Translations under genes and position numbers: made by a program
Notes under the pieces: generated by a model
Database searches by the model: none
Told to the model about the DNA's origin: nothing
The model's input: only the letters and a program-made list of their open reading frames with translations
Part shown: positions 9,015 to 18,014 of the stretch, piece by piece
How positions within the stretch are numbered: position 1 is the first letter of the stretch
How the letters are laid out: the number at the start of each line of letters is the position of its first letter
Source: Hallella multisaccharivorax DSM 17128
GTDB taxonomy: Bacteria > Bacteroidota > Bacteroidia > Bacteroidales > Bacteroidaceae
Length of the DNA: 64,000 nt
Reading direction: 5' to 3'
Assembly (NCBI RefSeq): GCF_000218235.1
Contig: NZ_GL945017.1
Location: forward strand, 746,040 to 810,039

Positions 9015-9075
9015 TTCATGTACAGGGTATTCAAGATTTTTTGGGTAGCCCTTCCACGGAACTTTGCATATGCGC
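9015..9075. repeat. Right terminal inverted repeat of the IS
   Basis: This is the inverted copy of 7491-7550, with one extra base in the A/T run. It lies upstream of the first transposase ORF and could carry its promoter. Confidence 0.85.
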
Positions 9076-9493
9076 TGAGAAAATCCGTCAACTGACTAAA
9101 GATGTATTTTCCTTGGTTCATGGGACATGGACGCTTACAGATTATTACTTTCTGCAAAGTTAGCCATTTCTAACCCATAGAGTCAAATCTTCGTTGTATT
9201 CTTCTATAATACAATTAATTAGATAATTAGAGCGAATGTTAAGCGATTTTAGTGGACACTAGTGATTGCGGATATTCATTTCTCTTATGGTATGGTACGA
9301 TTTGATCGTTCATCAACACATGTCTTTGACACAGGGTCTTGCCAGCTCAGGATTTCAGAGCAAAACACAACATTTATCTTTATGTAAAACTTCACGCTCG
9401 TACGTAGAAAATTATTTTTTCACAATTTTCTTCTTTTTACATGTCTACAAAACCAACTTCCAATTGTCATCCTCAATAATAGTAGCAAAAACT
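9076..9493. other. Gene-free AT-rich stretch between IS and anti-sigma remnant
   Basis: I see no supportable gene here. On the minus strand TAACTTTG (9162-9155), with a TTTG 21 nt upstream, resembles a Bacteroidetes promoter pointing into the IS. It may be the original promoter of the regulator now cut off by the insertion. A long plus-strand frame crosses this stretch but has no protein-like content until the anti-sigma remnant begins at 9494. Confidence 0.4.
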
Positions 9494-9774
9494 ATGAATC
9501 GATATAAAAACATCAAACGATATACAGACTTCCTACAATTGGATGACAATAGCTTCATCTTGTGGCGCCTTTCACCAACGAAAGAACAAGATGAGGAGTG
9601 GGAGACATTTATATCCTGGCCCATCCGGAACTTGAGAATGAGTTTAGGAAAGCAATTACTATCTGCAACAGCATACGTATCAACGATCGTGTATACCCAA
9701 AGATAGAGGTTCTCTATAAACGCATCCAATACAGTATTGCCTTAAAAAGGCGCCGGAAAGATGTAATCTACTAA
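9494..9774 (+). pseudogene. FecR-type anti-sigma factor, frameshifted N-terminal remnant
   Basis: ATG 9494 opens MNRYKNIKRYTDFLQLDDNS, then FILWRLSPTKEQDEEWETFI. This is the typical N-terminal cytoplasmic segment of Bacteroidetes FecR-like anti-sigma factors (W..PT.E....W..F). Near 9611-9617 the frame shifts by one base and continues as LAHPELENEFRKAITICNSI, ending RRRKDVIYY at TAA 9772-9774. The joined product has about 93 residues; full FecR proteins have about 300 and include a membrane helix and a periplasmic domain that are absent here. No ECF sigma gene is present. It lies 223 nt before an STN-containing SusC, the usual position for an anti-sigma gene. Confidence 0.65.
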
Positions 9775-9997
9775 TATTGACGATGTCTTGACGTTTGTCT
9801 CACTCATTACATCAACTACCTATATACGTAATCACCAAACAGTTAAATTTGTCAAAACAAAGAATTAAAAGTAAGGAGAGAATGCCTATGAGATAAGAAA
9901 CCGATAAACGAAAATGCCCAAGCAATGCGCCTACATCGCTGGTCAAAAGAAACCTGAATTCACTAATAAAAGTAAGTAAAATTTAATTTCACTGCAA

Positions 9998-12900
9998 ATG
10001 TACAAAATAAAAGAAACATTTTCTCCATTTCTCTCAAAAAAAGAGAATGGGATGGGAAGAATTATAAGAATTTCTATTTTCCTACTTTTTATATGCGTGC
10101 TAAATATATCCGGTAAAAATGACTCCTTGCCGTCAAGAATCACCATATCAGTCAATAACAGCACTATTATAAGCGTAATCAATAAAATTGAGCACAATGA
10201 AGGTTATGTGTTCATTTTTAATGAAGACGTCAGGAAAGAACTAAATCGACGCATTACCTTTGATGGACGAGATATGAGTGTTGTTGCCGTTCTCAATTCT
10301 ATATTCTCCAATACCGATATAGCCTACAAAATTTCAGAGCGACAAATTACTCTTTACAAACAAAAAGGCCTAAAGAAAACGACATTGGCATCACAAAGAC
10401 TATCAGACACTCATGCTTCAAGTGATAAAATCACCGTGCAGGGGAAAGTCATCGACAAGCAGACTAAAGAGGGTCTTATCGGTGCGACTGTCACCATCAA
10501 AGGACTGAGCAAAGGAACTGTTACAGATATTAATGGTAACTTTTCCATGACGGTACCTTATGCAGATGCCATTTTGGTAGTTTCGTATGTTGGTTACCAG
10601 CCAAAAGAAATCCACATTGAGGGACGACGCAATATTGAAGTGAATATGATCGAGGATTCAAAAGCACTCGAGGAGGTTGTAGCCGTAGGTTACACCAGGC
10701 AGCGTAAGGAAACTCTCACGGGGGCTGTAGCTACCATAACGACTCGTGATCTCACTCAAAGCCCTACAGCAAATATTAACAATGCATTGGCTGGCCGGTT
10801 ACCTGGTTTAATTGCCAATCAATACAGTGGAGGTGAACCTGGTGTAGACAAAGCTGAAATTTTCATTCGCGGCAAAGCTACCTTCAATGACCAGTCACCT
10901 ATCGTCATTATTGATGGTGTAGAACGCGAGATGAGTTATCTGTCTGCCGATGAGATAGAAACCTTTACCATCTTAAAAGACGCATCTGCGACAGCACAAT
11001 ACGGCATCCGAGGTGCAAATGGAGTGGTAGTTATCACTACTAAACGCGGTCAGGCTAATGAGAGAGCCATGGTAAACTTTAAGGCCTCATTCGGTTTCGA
11101 TAAGGCCGTCAAGTATCCTTCTTACCTTGGATCTGCCGATTATGCTATGCTTTTCAACGAGGCAATGACAAATGATGCCAAGATGAATGGATATTCTGAT
11201 ACCGAGATAGCCAAACTCCCATTGTTCTCACAGAAAGCCATTGACGCTTTCCGCAATGGAGAAGGTTATAACTGGGATTATTTTAATTATGCGTTCAAGA
11301 CAGCTCCTCAGCAAGACTACACCTTATCCATACAGGGAGGAAGTGACAAAGTACAATACTTTGTCATGGCCAATTATTTTACGCAGGGTACCAATTTCAG
11401 ATATATGTCTGAAGCCAACAATGGAGCAAACGGTAAGTTTGACCGATACAACATCCGTTCTAACATTGACATCAATATCACAAAAGATTTCTATGCAAGA
11501 TTTGACATCGGTGGCCGTATTACCGACCGAACATCACCTGGGACCTCGGCTTCTAAGATCGTAACATTGGCAAACACTCAACCCCCTATGCTTCCTATTA
11601 CACTTGAACCTACAGGGAACCCAGCCAATGACCAGATCTTTGCTAATAACCCACGTGGGGTACTCTTTGGGACACAGACCTACAGATATAACATTCTTGG
11701 AGAGTTGACACGTACCGGATACCAAAATGAAAAGAACACATACTTTGAGGGTACTCTCACGCTTGGTCACAGATTAGACTTTATCACTCCAGGACTAAAA
11801 GTAGAAGGTTCATTCTCTTATGACTTTCATGGATGTCGTTGGATAAAACGAGATGTCCCTTATTATGGAGAAGGCTATAAGAATTTCCCAGGCTATGCGA
11901 CGTTCGAACCTACTGAGGGGATAGATGTTTACATGGATCCAACGACGCCATATACTGGCACCTATGGTGGCGGCAACAAATATACAATAGACCAGACACG
12001 CAACAATTCTGTCGATAACAAAAATCAAGAAACCAAGTACTATGCTCAGTTCAAAATTGAGTATAACCACACTTTCAATAATATACATGAGGTAACAGCT
12101 ATGTTTCTTGCTAACCGCAGTGAGCGTACCGTAGGCAATGACCCTTATTATCGTTACCAAGGTATGACAGGCCATGCCACCTACAATTATCGTCGTACTT
12201 ATCTCTCTGAGTTCAGTTTTGGCTATAACGGTTCTGAGAACTTTGCACGAGGTAAACGCTATGGTTTCTTTCCTTCTGCATCCCTCGGATGGGTCATTAC
12301 AAATGAAAAGTTCATGGCCAAGACCACTTCATGGCTCGATTATCTAAAGATCAGAGCTTCTTACGGCCTTGTGGGCAGCGACAAATTGCCAAGTGATCGT
12401 TTTGCTTACTTGGCCTACTATGAGAATGCCGACAGCTATAGCTTTGGTCCAACGCTTGACAATTGGCTGAGAGGCAACAAGGAATCTCGTCTTGCCAATG
12501 CGTCTCTTACTTGGGAAAAGGCTAAAAAGACTAACTTCGGCATAGATGTCACTATGCTAAATCAGCGATTAAGCCTAACATTTGACTATTTTATCGAAAA
12601 CCGATATAATATCCTGACCAACCTCAATACAAATGCGGGAGATGATATCCAGCGTATAGACTATCCGGGAATTGTAGGGAAATCTGCACCTTATATTAAT
12701 TCCAGTAAGGTACGCAATCATGGTTTTGATATGGAAATAAATTGGCGTGACCATGTAGGAAAAGATCTCCACTACTACATCAAACCAAATTTTACTTTTG
12801 CACGCAACAAAATTGTCTTTACCAATGAGATAGATTGGGGTACTAATACATGGCGAAAGGCCACAGGGAAGAGCATGTACACAAACTTCTGCTACGTATT

Positions 12901-13558
12901 CGATCATTTCGTAGCCAACCAAGCTGAAGCCGATGCCCTTAACAAATCGGGTATTCAGGCAGCGGCAGGTAAACTGATACCGGGTGACGTTGTTTATAAA
13001 GACCTGAACGGTGACAACGTAATAGACGACAAGGATCGTGCAGCTACAGGCTATCCTCGTAGTCCGGAGATCATGTTTGGCATTCCTATCGGTATATCCT
13101 ATAAAGGGGTTGATTTTAGCATACTTTTCCAAGGAGCTGCTCATACTTCCATCCAGTTGACGGGAGCCGCTATTTATGATTTCCCTAACTTCGATCAGGA
13201 TAAGATGGGAAAGGTAAAGCCCATCCATCTGCAGCGCTGGACACCAGAAACTGCGGAAACAGCCAAATATCCTGCTCTCCATTTAGGTACACATCTGAAC
13301 AATAAGAACGGCCATAGTAGCCTATTCCTTTATGATGGTCAGTATGTCAGACTGAAGAATATAGAGGTCGGCTACTCTCTCCCTTATAATATTATTAAGA
13401 TTGCCAATCTGCAGCAGGTGAGATTCTACATCCAGGGACAGAATCTCATAACATGGGATAAGTTGGACGATGCCGATGTAGATCCCGAGACAAGTAGTAA
13501 TGGGACTTGGTATCCAATACAGAAGACCATTAACTTTGGAGTCAACATAACATTCTAA
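9998..13558 (+). CDS. SusC/RagA-family TonB-linked outer-membrane transporter with STN domain
   Basis: The protein has 1186 residues. Its hydrophobic signal is near 20-40 (IIRISIFLLFICVLNISG). An STN (secretin/TonB short N-terminal) domain at about 45-115 is followed by a carboxypeptidase-regulatory-like domain at 145-215 (VQGKVIDKQTKEGLIGATV). A plug starts EEVVAVGYTRQRKETLTGAV and includes the SusC signature YGIRGANGVVVITTKRG. A 22-strand-type barrel follows, ending INFGVNITF. It imports oligosaccharides together with the SusD encoded 11 nt downstream. The STN domain normally signals to a FecR anti-sigma factor, yet only a broken remnant lies upstream. A TAAATTTG -7-like element lies at 9844-9851 without a clear -33. 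Confidence 0.93.
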   Translation: MYKIKETFSPFLSKKENGMGRIIRISIFLLFICVLNISGKNDSLPSRITISVNNSTIISVINKIEHNEGYVFIFNEDVRKELNRRITFDGRDMSVVAVLNSIFSNTDIAYKISERQITLYKQKGLKKTTLASQRLSDTHASSDKITVQGKVIDKQTKEGLIGATVTIKGLSKGTVTDINGNFSMTVPYADAILVVSYVGYQPKEIHIEGRRNIEVNMIEDSKALEEVVAVGYTRQRKETLTGAVATITTRDLTQSPTANINNALAGRLPGLIANQYSGGEPGVDKAEIFIRGKATFNDQSPIVIIDGVEREMSYLSADEIETFTILKDASATAQYGIRGANGVVVITTKRGQANERAMVNFKASFGFDKAVKYPSYLGSADYAMLFNEAMTNDAKMNGYSDTEIAKLPLFSQKAIDAFRNGEGYNWDYFNYAFKTAPQQDYTLSIQGGSDKVQYFVMANYFTQGTNFRYMSEANNGANGKFDRYNIRSNIDINITKDFYARFDIGGRITDRTSPGTSASKIVTLANTQPPMLPITLEPTGNPANDQIFANNPRGVLFGTQTYRYNILGELTRTGYQNEKNTYFEGTLTLGHRLDFITPGLKVEGSFSYDFHGCRWIKRDVPYYGEGYKNFPGYATFEPTEGIDVYMDPTTPYTGTYGGGNKYTIDQTRNNSVDNKNQETKYYAQFKIEYNHTFNNIHEVTAMFLANRSERTVGNDPYYRYQGMTGHATYNYRRTYLSEFSFGYNGSENFARGKRYGFFPSASLGWVITNEKFMAKTTSWLDYLKIRASYGLVGSDKLPSDRFAYLAYYENADSYSFGPTLDNWLRGNKESRLANASLTWEKAKKTNFGIDVTMLNQRLSLTFDYFIENRYNILTNLNTNAGDDIQRIDYPGIVGKSAPYINSSKVRNHGFDMEINWRDHVGKDLHYYIKPNFTFARNKIVFTNEIDWGTNTWRKATGKSMYTNFCYVFDHFVANQAEADALNKSGIQAAAGKLIPGDVVYKDLNGDNVIDDKDRAATGYPRSPEIMFGIPIGISYKGVDFSILFQGAAHTSIQLTGAAIYDFPNFDQDKMGKVKPIHLQRWTPETAETAKYPALHLGTHLNNKNGHSSLFLYDGQYVRLKNIEVGYSLPYNIIKIANLQQVRFYIQGQNLITWDKLDDADVDPETSSNGTWYPIQKTINFGVNITF

Positions 13559-13569
13559 GATATACGATA

Positions 13570-15507
13570 ATGAAAAAAATAAGTTTATATAAGATCTTAC
13601 CGGTTCTGCCCTTACTGTTACTATTGTCAGGATGCAGCGATAGCTTTCTCGACAAGGAGGAAGATGATAAGAAATCTGAAAAAGAAGTTTATACTCGATA
13701 TGAAGAGGTCAACAAAAATGTGACCGAAGCATATTATCTGGCTAAGGCAGCCAATCGCCCACTCGTATGGCTGGAACATTTTTCCTCTGCTGCCATTACT
13801 GACGAATGCGAAAGTACCAATGTGGAAGGCAACATCGGCAATCTGTACAATCAGGGAGCATGGAATCCCAATTCCAATTTTCCTGGCAATGTAAGGCAAT
13901 TCTGGAACAGTATTTATGAATCTATCCGGCACATCAACGTGACGCTGGCAGGTATTAAAAAATACAATACGCCCGATAACCCAATGAATCCTGGTGATCT
14001 AGGCAAGCGCATCGGAGAACTATATTTTCTTCGAGGCTATTTGCACTGGCTTCTAGTACGCATCTATGGTGAAATCCCTTATATTGACCATCCCATCTCC
14101 CCTAATGAAGAAATGAGCTTTAAGAAAGAGAGTGTACATGCAGTCGTAGAAAAGATCATACAGGATGCCAAAACCGCATATGATAAAGTACAGGATATAT
14201 ATAGCAGTAGTGATGAGAATTTCGGACGAGTGGATAAAGGAGCCTGTCTCGGACTTATCGCCATTGCGCGATGGACCGCAGCAACCCCACTCTATAATGG
14301 AGCAAAAGACAAGTTCGGTTATGATGGTACGCGTGTCTTTGAAAATGAATATACCTATGATGCCTCACGGTGGACTGCTGCGAAAGAAGCAGCAAAGGCC
14401 GTACTCGACTTTAAGGTGAATGGTGTCCAGCGTTACAGTCTCTATGAAAAATATGACAGTACCGACTACAATGATGATGGCAACCGTAATCTGAATGGTT
14501 CTCTTGTATATCATCGTTTGTGGGACATGTTCTTTGACTACGATGCTTTTGCTAAAGAAGCAGTATTCTTTGTAGCCCGCGACAAAAATGCTCCTTGGCA
14601 GGGTGATCAATACCCACCCAGCCGTGGTGGAAGTTCTCGGCAGCAACCTGTGCAAGAGCAGGTAGATGAATATGAGTATATGGCCCCTGATGGATATGGC
14701 TATCCGGTCTATAGTGCCGAAGCGCGTGCTAAAGGCTACAAAGACGAAGATCCTTATCACCACCGCGATCCACGCTTCTATCGAGACATTCTTTATCATG
14801 GAGCACCTTATCGTGATAACTCTAATAATGCACGTCTCATGAATACGGCATCAGGAGCTGATAAGATAGGAGCCACTAATGCCACTACAACTGGTTATTA
14901 TCTAAGAAAATTCATGAAAGACGGATGGAACAAGAGCGGGGATTTCCAATTGAATTGCCCGCCAATATGGCGCCTTCCTGAATTTATTTATATTTACGCT
15001 GAAGCTGTGAATGAGACTGAGGGACCAACAACGGAAATCTATGATCTCATCAACAAGGTAAGGGCACGCTCATTCATGTCACCTATGCCTCCTGCCGTAC
15101 TTAACAGCCAGTCACTGATGCGTGAATACATCCGCCGTGAACGTCGTGTCGAATTGTTCTATGAGAATAAGCGGCCGTTTGATTGCCGCCTATATTTGGA
15201 ACCTTCCAGCAAAGAGGAACTTGCGAAGGAAAGTACATTCAAATCAATGGGGAACAATAATACAGAACGCTCCATCAATTACTGGAAACAGGACAAGGGG
15301 GCTTATCCCAGATGTCAACGTATGATCAATGGCATGCGACCTATCGAAGATGCCAATGGACCGATAGAAGTTGAGGGTAAGCACTATCGTATGGAACGCT
15401 TCTGCAAAGAAGAGCGTGTATTCGAAACTCCCAAACACTATCTTTTCCCTATCTTGAACACGGAAATACAAGTATGTCCAACTCTAGTACAGAATCCTGG
15501 ATGGTAA
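13570..15507 (+). CDS. SusD/RagB-family glycan-binding lipoprotein
   Basis: This 645-residue protein starts 11 nt after susC. The lipoprotein signal is MKKISLYKILPVLPLLLLLS with the lipobox LLSGCSD. The N-terminal TPR-rich SusD fold is visible (RIGELYFLRGYLHWLLVRIYGEIPYID), as is the C-terminal segment typical of the family (RREYI-like MREYIRRERRVELFYENKRP, and LFPILNTEIQVCPTLVQNPGW). It forms the lid of the SusC transporter on the cell surface and binds the glycan. Together with SusC and the GH92 enzyme it makes a minimal polysaccharide utilisation locus. Confidence 0.94.
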   Translation: MKKISLYKILPVLPLLLLLSGCSDSFLDKEEDDKKSEKEVYTRYEEVNKNVTEAYYLAKAANRPLVWLEHFSSAAITDECESTNVEGNIGNLYNQGAWNPNSNFPGNVRQFWNSIYESIRHINVTLAGIKKYNTPDNPMNPGDLGKRIGELYFLRGYLHWLLVRIYGEIPYIDHPISPNEEMSFKKESVHAVVEKIIQDAKTAYDKVQDIYSSSDENFGRVDKGACLGLIAIARWTAATPLYNGAKDKFGYDGTRVFENEYTYDASRWTAAKEAAKAVLDFKVNGVQRYSLYEKYDSTDYNDDGNRNLNGSLVYHRLWDMFFDYDAFAKEAVFFVARDKNAPWQGDQYPPSRGGSSRQQPVQEQVDEYEYMAPDGYGYPVYSAEARAKGYKDEDPYHHRDPRFYRDILYHGAPYRDNSNNARLMNTASGADKIGATNATTTGYYLRKFMKDGWNKSGDFQLNCPPIWRLPEFIYIYAEAVNETEGPTTEIYDLINKVRARSFMSPMPPAVLNSQSLMREYIRRERRVELFYENKRPFDCRLYLEPSSKEELAKESTFKSMGNNNTERSINYWKQDKGAYPRCQRMINGMRPIEDANGPIEVEGKHYRMERFCKEERVFETPKHYLFPILNTEIQVCPTLVQNPGW

Positions 15508-15559
15508 CATCCTTGTACCAGGGACGCATCTTGGTGTTCAGATACTTCACTTGATACAT

Positions 15560-15613
15560 ACCCACAGACATTTTACATCTCATGCCTGTGGGTTCATCAT
15601 CATTTTTTTATTA
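15560..15613 (+). terminator. Possible weak terminator after susD
   Basis: ACCCACAG (15560-15567) pairs with CTGTGGGT (15586-15593) across an 18-nt loop. A T-rich tract follows at 15604-15613 (ATCATTTTTTT), about ten bases after the stem. The spacing to the T-run is looser than in classic intrinsic terminators, so it may only reduce read-through into the GH92 gene. Confidence 0.3.
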
Positions 15614-15731
15614 AATAGTTACAATTATAGGAAATCCTACAATCAGAATATTGAGTCATGCCTTTAACAGAGTGCATTAGACCAGTTGTCTCTTATATAA
15701 ATAATTATAAAATTTACTTCTTATAAAGCTT

Positions 15732-17984
15732 ATGACTATAAAAAGTCTTTCATCCTTGACCATCCTGTCATTTATCCTCCTCTCTGCCCATGCAAGTAAT
15801 GAGAATAGAGAACCTGTCGATTATGTTAATCCATACATTGGCAATATTAGTCATCTCCTCGTTCCCACCTTTCCCACAGTACAGCTCCCCAATAGTCTAC
15901 TGCGTGTCTATCCTGCCAGGACCGACTATACGTCAGAATATGTGAGCGGATTACCTGTCGTTGTGACCAATCATCGTGAACGTTCAGCCTTCAGCATTAC
16001 TCCTTGGCAAGGAACGCATCTCCAGCCAGTCATCGACATGAACTATGACCATGAGCACCTGACTCCCTATTCTTTTTCCATCGAACTTCATGACAATGAG
16101 ATGAAAGCACGCTTCGCCGTTTCACATCAAAGTGCCATTTATCATATAGAATTTCAAAAAGACAAACCGGCTTATGTATTAGTCAACTCTCAGAAAGGAT
16201 CTATCAAAGTCAAAGAGAACACAATCAGAGGTTATCAAATCATCTCCAGCAACACAAAAGTGTATCTATATGCCGAAACGAAAGAAATGCCTGCCACTTA
16301 TGGAACATTAGAAAATGGCAGGATTGACTCCCTTCAAAACTCAGCTGATGGTGATAATGCTTGCGCCGTACTCAGATTTCCTGCTGGTACCGAACATGTA
16401 AGCCTACGCTATGGAATCTCATTTATCAGTGAAGACCAGGCCAAACGAAATCTTTACCGTGAGCAGAACAGCTATAATCTTGATTCATTAATTATAGCAG
16501 GACGTACAGAATGGAACAAAACACTTTCCAATATTCATGTTTCCGGAGGAACTGACGACGAGAAAACGGTATTTTACACATCATATTATCGAACATTCGA
16601 GCGTCCAGTTTGTCTCAGTGAAGACGGCCATTATTGGAGTGCCTACGATGGCAAGGTGCATGCTGACGGTGGTATTCCTTTCTATACTGACGATTGGATT
16701 TGGGACACCTATCGAGCTGCCCATCCTCTACGCGCACTTATCCAGCCGCAGAAAGAAGAATATATCATAGAGTCTTATTTACGCATGGCAGAGCAGATGG
16801 GTACCCGATGGATGCCTACCTTTCCCGAAATTACAGGAGACTCTCGCCGTATGAATGCCAATCATGGGGTCGCTATGGTAGCTGATGCTCTTTATAAAGG
16901 GTTGAAAGTGGATGCAAAACGAGCTTATGAGTATTGCAGAAAGGGTATCGAGGAAAAGACACTTGCGCCATGGTCTGGCAAGAAGGCTGGATGGATAGAC
17001 GACTTCTATCAAAAACATGGTTACATTCCTGCCTTACATGACGGTGAGCAGGAAAATGACCCCAACGTGTCGGAGTTCGAGAAACGCCAGCCTGTTGCCG
17101 TCTCTCTCGGCACAGCCTATGATGAATGGTGCCTTTCACGCATTGCATCTTTCCTTGGACACGACAAGGACGCCAGTCATTATTTCCAATTAGGGCATAA
17201 CTATCGCATTCTGTTCAATTCTCAGACTGGTTTCTTTCACCCGAAAGATAAAGACGGTAAATTTCTGGAACCATTCGACTATCGGTTCTCTGGTGGCGTA
17301 GGGGTCAGAGACACTTATGACGAAAACAATGGCTGGACGTATCGCTGGGATGTCCAGCATAACGTTGCCGACCTGATCAATCTCATGGGGGGCCGCGAAA
17401 AATTCATCGCCAACTTGGACCAAACTTTTGCAGAGCCGATGGGGAGAGGCAAGCGTGAGTTCTACACACAGCTACCTGACCAGACGGGGAACGTTGGACA
17501 ATTTACCATGGCCAATGAGCCCGCTATGCACATTCCTTATTTGTATAATTATGCTGGTGCACCGTGGAAAACACAGAAACGTATTAGGCAGCTCCTGAAA
17601 ACATGGTTTCGAAACGATCTCATGGGAGTACCCGGAGATGAAGATGGAGGTGGACTCACCGCTTTTGTCGTATTCTCATCCATTGGATTTTACCCTGTCA
17701 CACCCGGATTTCCTACTTATAACATCGGTAGTCCCCTATTTACCGATGTCAAAGTGACACTCGGCAATGGAAAAGTCTTTGAAATCAAGGCAAATGATTG
17801 CTCTGATGAGAACAAATACATCCAGTATGCTGTACTCAATGGCAAAATATGGAACAAACCGTGGTTCAGCCACGACGACATCAAAAACGGGGGGGTACTT
17901 ATCCTCCAGATGGGCCCTCAACCCAATAAGTCATGGGGGGCTGACATAAAAGCTGCTCCGCCATCAGCTGATACAACAAGATAG
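15732..17984 (+). CDS. Glycoside hydrolase family 92 protein (alpha-mannosidase type)
   Basis: This 750-residue protein has a signal peptide (LSSLTILSFILLSAHAS) and two GH92 domains: an N-terminal beta-sandwich beginning VDYVNPYIGN and a C-terminal (alpha/alpha)6 barrel. Family landmarks are WDTYRAAHPL, the catalytic-acid region TMANEPAMHIPYLYNYAG, and GDEDGGG at residues 635-641, whose D-x-D (636, 638) fits the general base pair. The end reads GFYPVTPGFPTYNIGSPL. GH92 enzymes are calcium-dependent exo-alpha-mannosidases acting on N-glycans or yeast mannan. Its place after SusC/SusD suggests the locus handles such glycans. The exact linkage cannot be read from sequence alone. Confidence 0.9.
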   Translation: MTIKSLSSLTILSFILLSAHASNENREPVDYVNPYIGNISHLLVPTFPTVQLPNSLLRVYPARTDYTSEYVSGLPVVVTNHRERSAFSITPWQGTHLQPVIDMNYDHEHLTPYSFSIELHDNEMKARFAVSHQSAIYHIEFQKDKPAYVLVNSQKGSIKVKENTIRGYQIISSNTKVYLYAETKEMPATYGTLENGRIDSLQNSADGDNACAVLRFPAGTEHVSLRYGISFISEDQAKRNLYREQNSYNLDSLIIAGRTEWNKTLSNIHVSGGTDDEKTVFYTSYYRTFERPVCLSEDGHYWSAYDGKVHADGGIPFYTDDWIWDTYRAAHPLRALIQPQKEEYIIESYLRMAEQMGTRWMPTFPEITGDSRRMNANHGVAMVADALYKGLKVDAKRAYEYCRKGIEEKTLAPWSGKKAGWIDDFYQKHGYIPALHDGEQENDPNVSEFEKRQPVAVSLGTAYDEWCLSRIASFLGHDKDASHYFQLGHNYRILFNSQTGFFHPKDKDGKFLEPFDYRFSGGVGVRDTYDENNGWTYRWDVQHNVADLINLMGGREKFIANLDQTFAEPMGRGKREFYTQLPDQTGNVGQFTMANEPAMHIPYLYNYAGAPWKTQKRIRQLLKTWFRNDLMGVPGDEDGGGLTAFVVFSSIGFYPVTPGFPTYNIGSPLFTDVKVTLGNGKVFEIKANDCSDENKYIQYAVLNGKIWNKPWFSHDDIKNGGVLILQMGPQPNKSWGADIKAAPPSADTTR

Positions 17985-18014
17985 TATGCCCTTAAAGTAG
18001 AATAGGAACATACC

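Larger units (their letters stand above)
7491..9075 (-). mobile_element. ISAon1-like insertion sequence with ~60-bp terminal inverted repeats
   Basis: Bases 7491-7550 and 9015-9075 are inverted copies of each other (60 versus 61 bp), differing only by one A in a run (five versus six). Between them lie two overlapping transposase genes reading leftwards. Both appear intact, so the element may still be active. I see no target-site duplication at these borders (aaaaattg left, tgagaaaa right), so either the true tips lie inside the repeat or the flanks have changed. The repeat includes the last codons of the transposase. Confidence 0.85.

Noticed and set aside
9266-9493. Upstream extension of the anti-sigma remnant frame
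   Set aside because: The residues before 9494 are not protein-like; the recognisable FecR segment starts at ATG 9494.
12575-13282. Minus-strand frame inside susC
   Set aside because: Antisense to conserved SusC barrel sequence, no own start signals.
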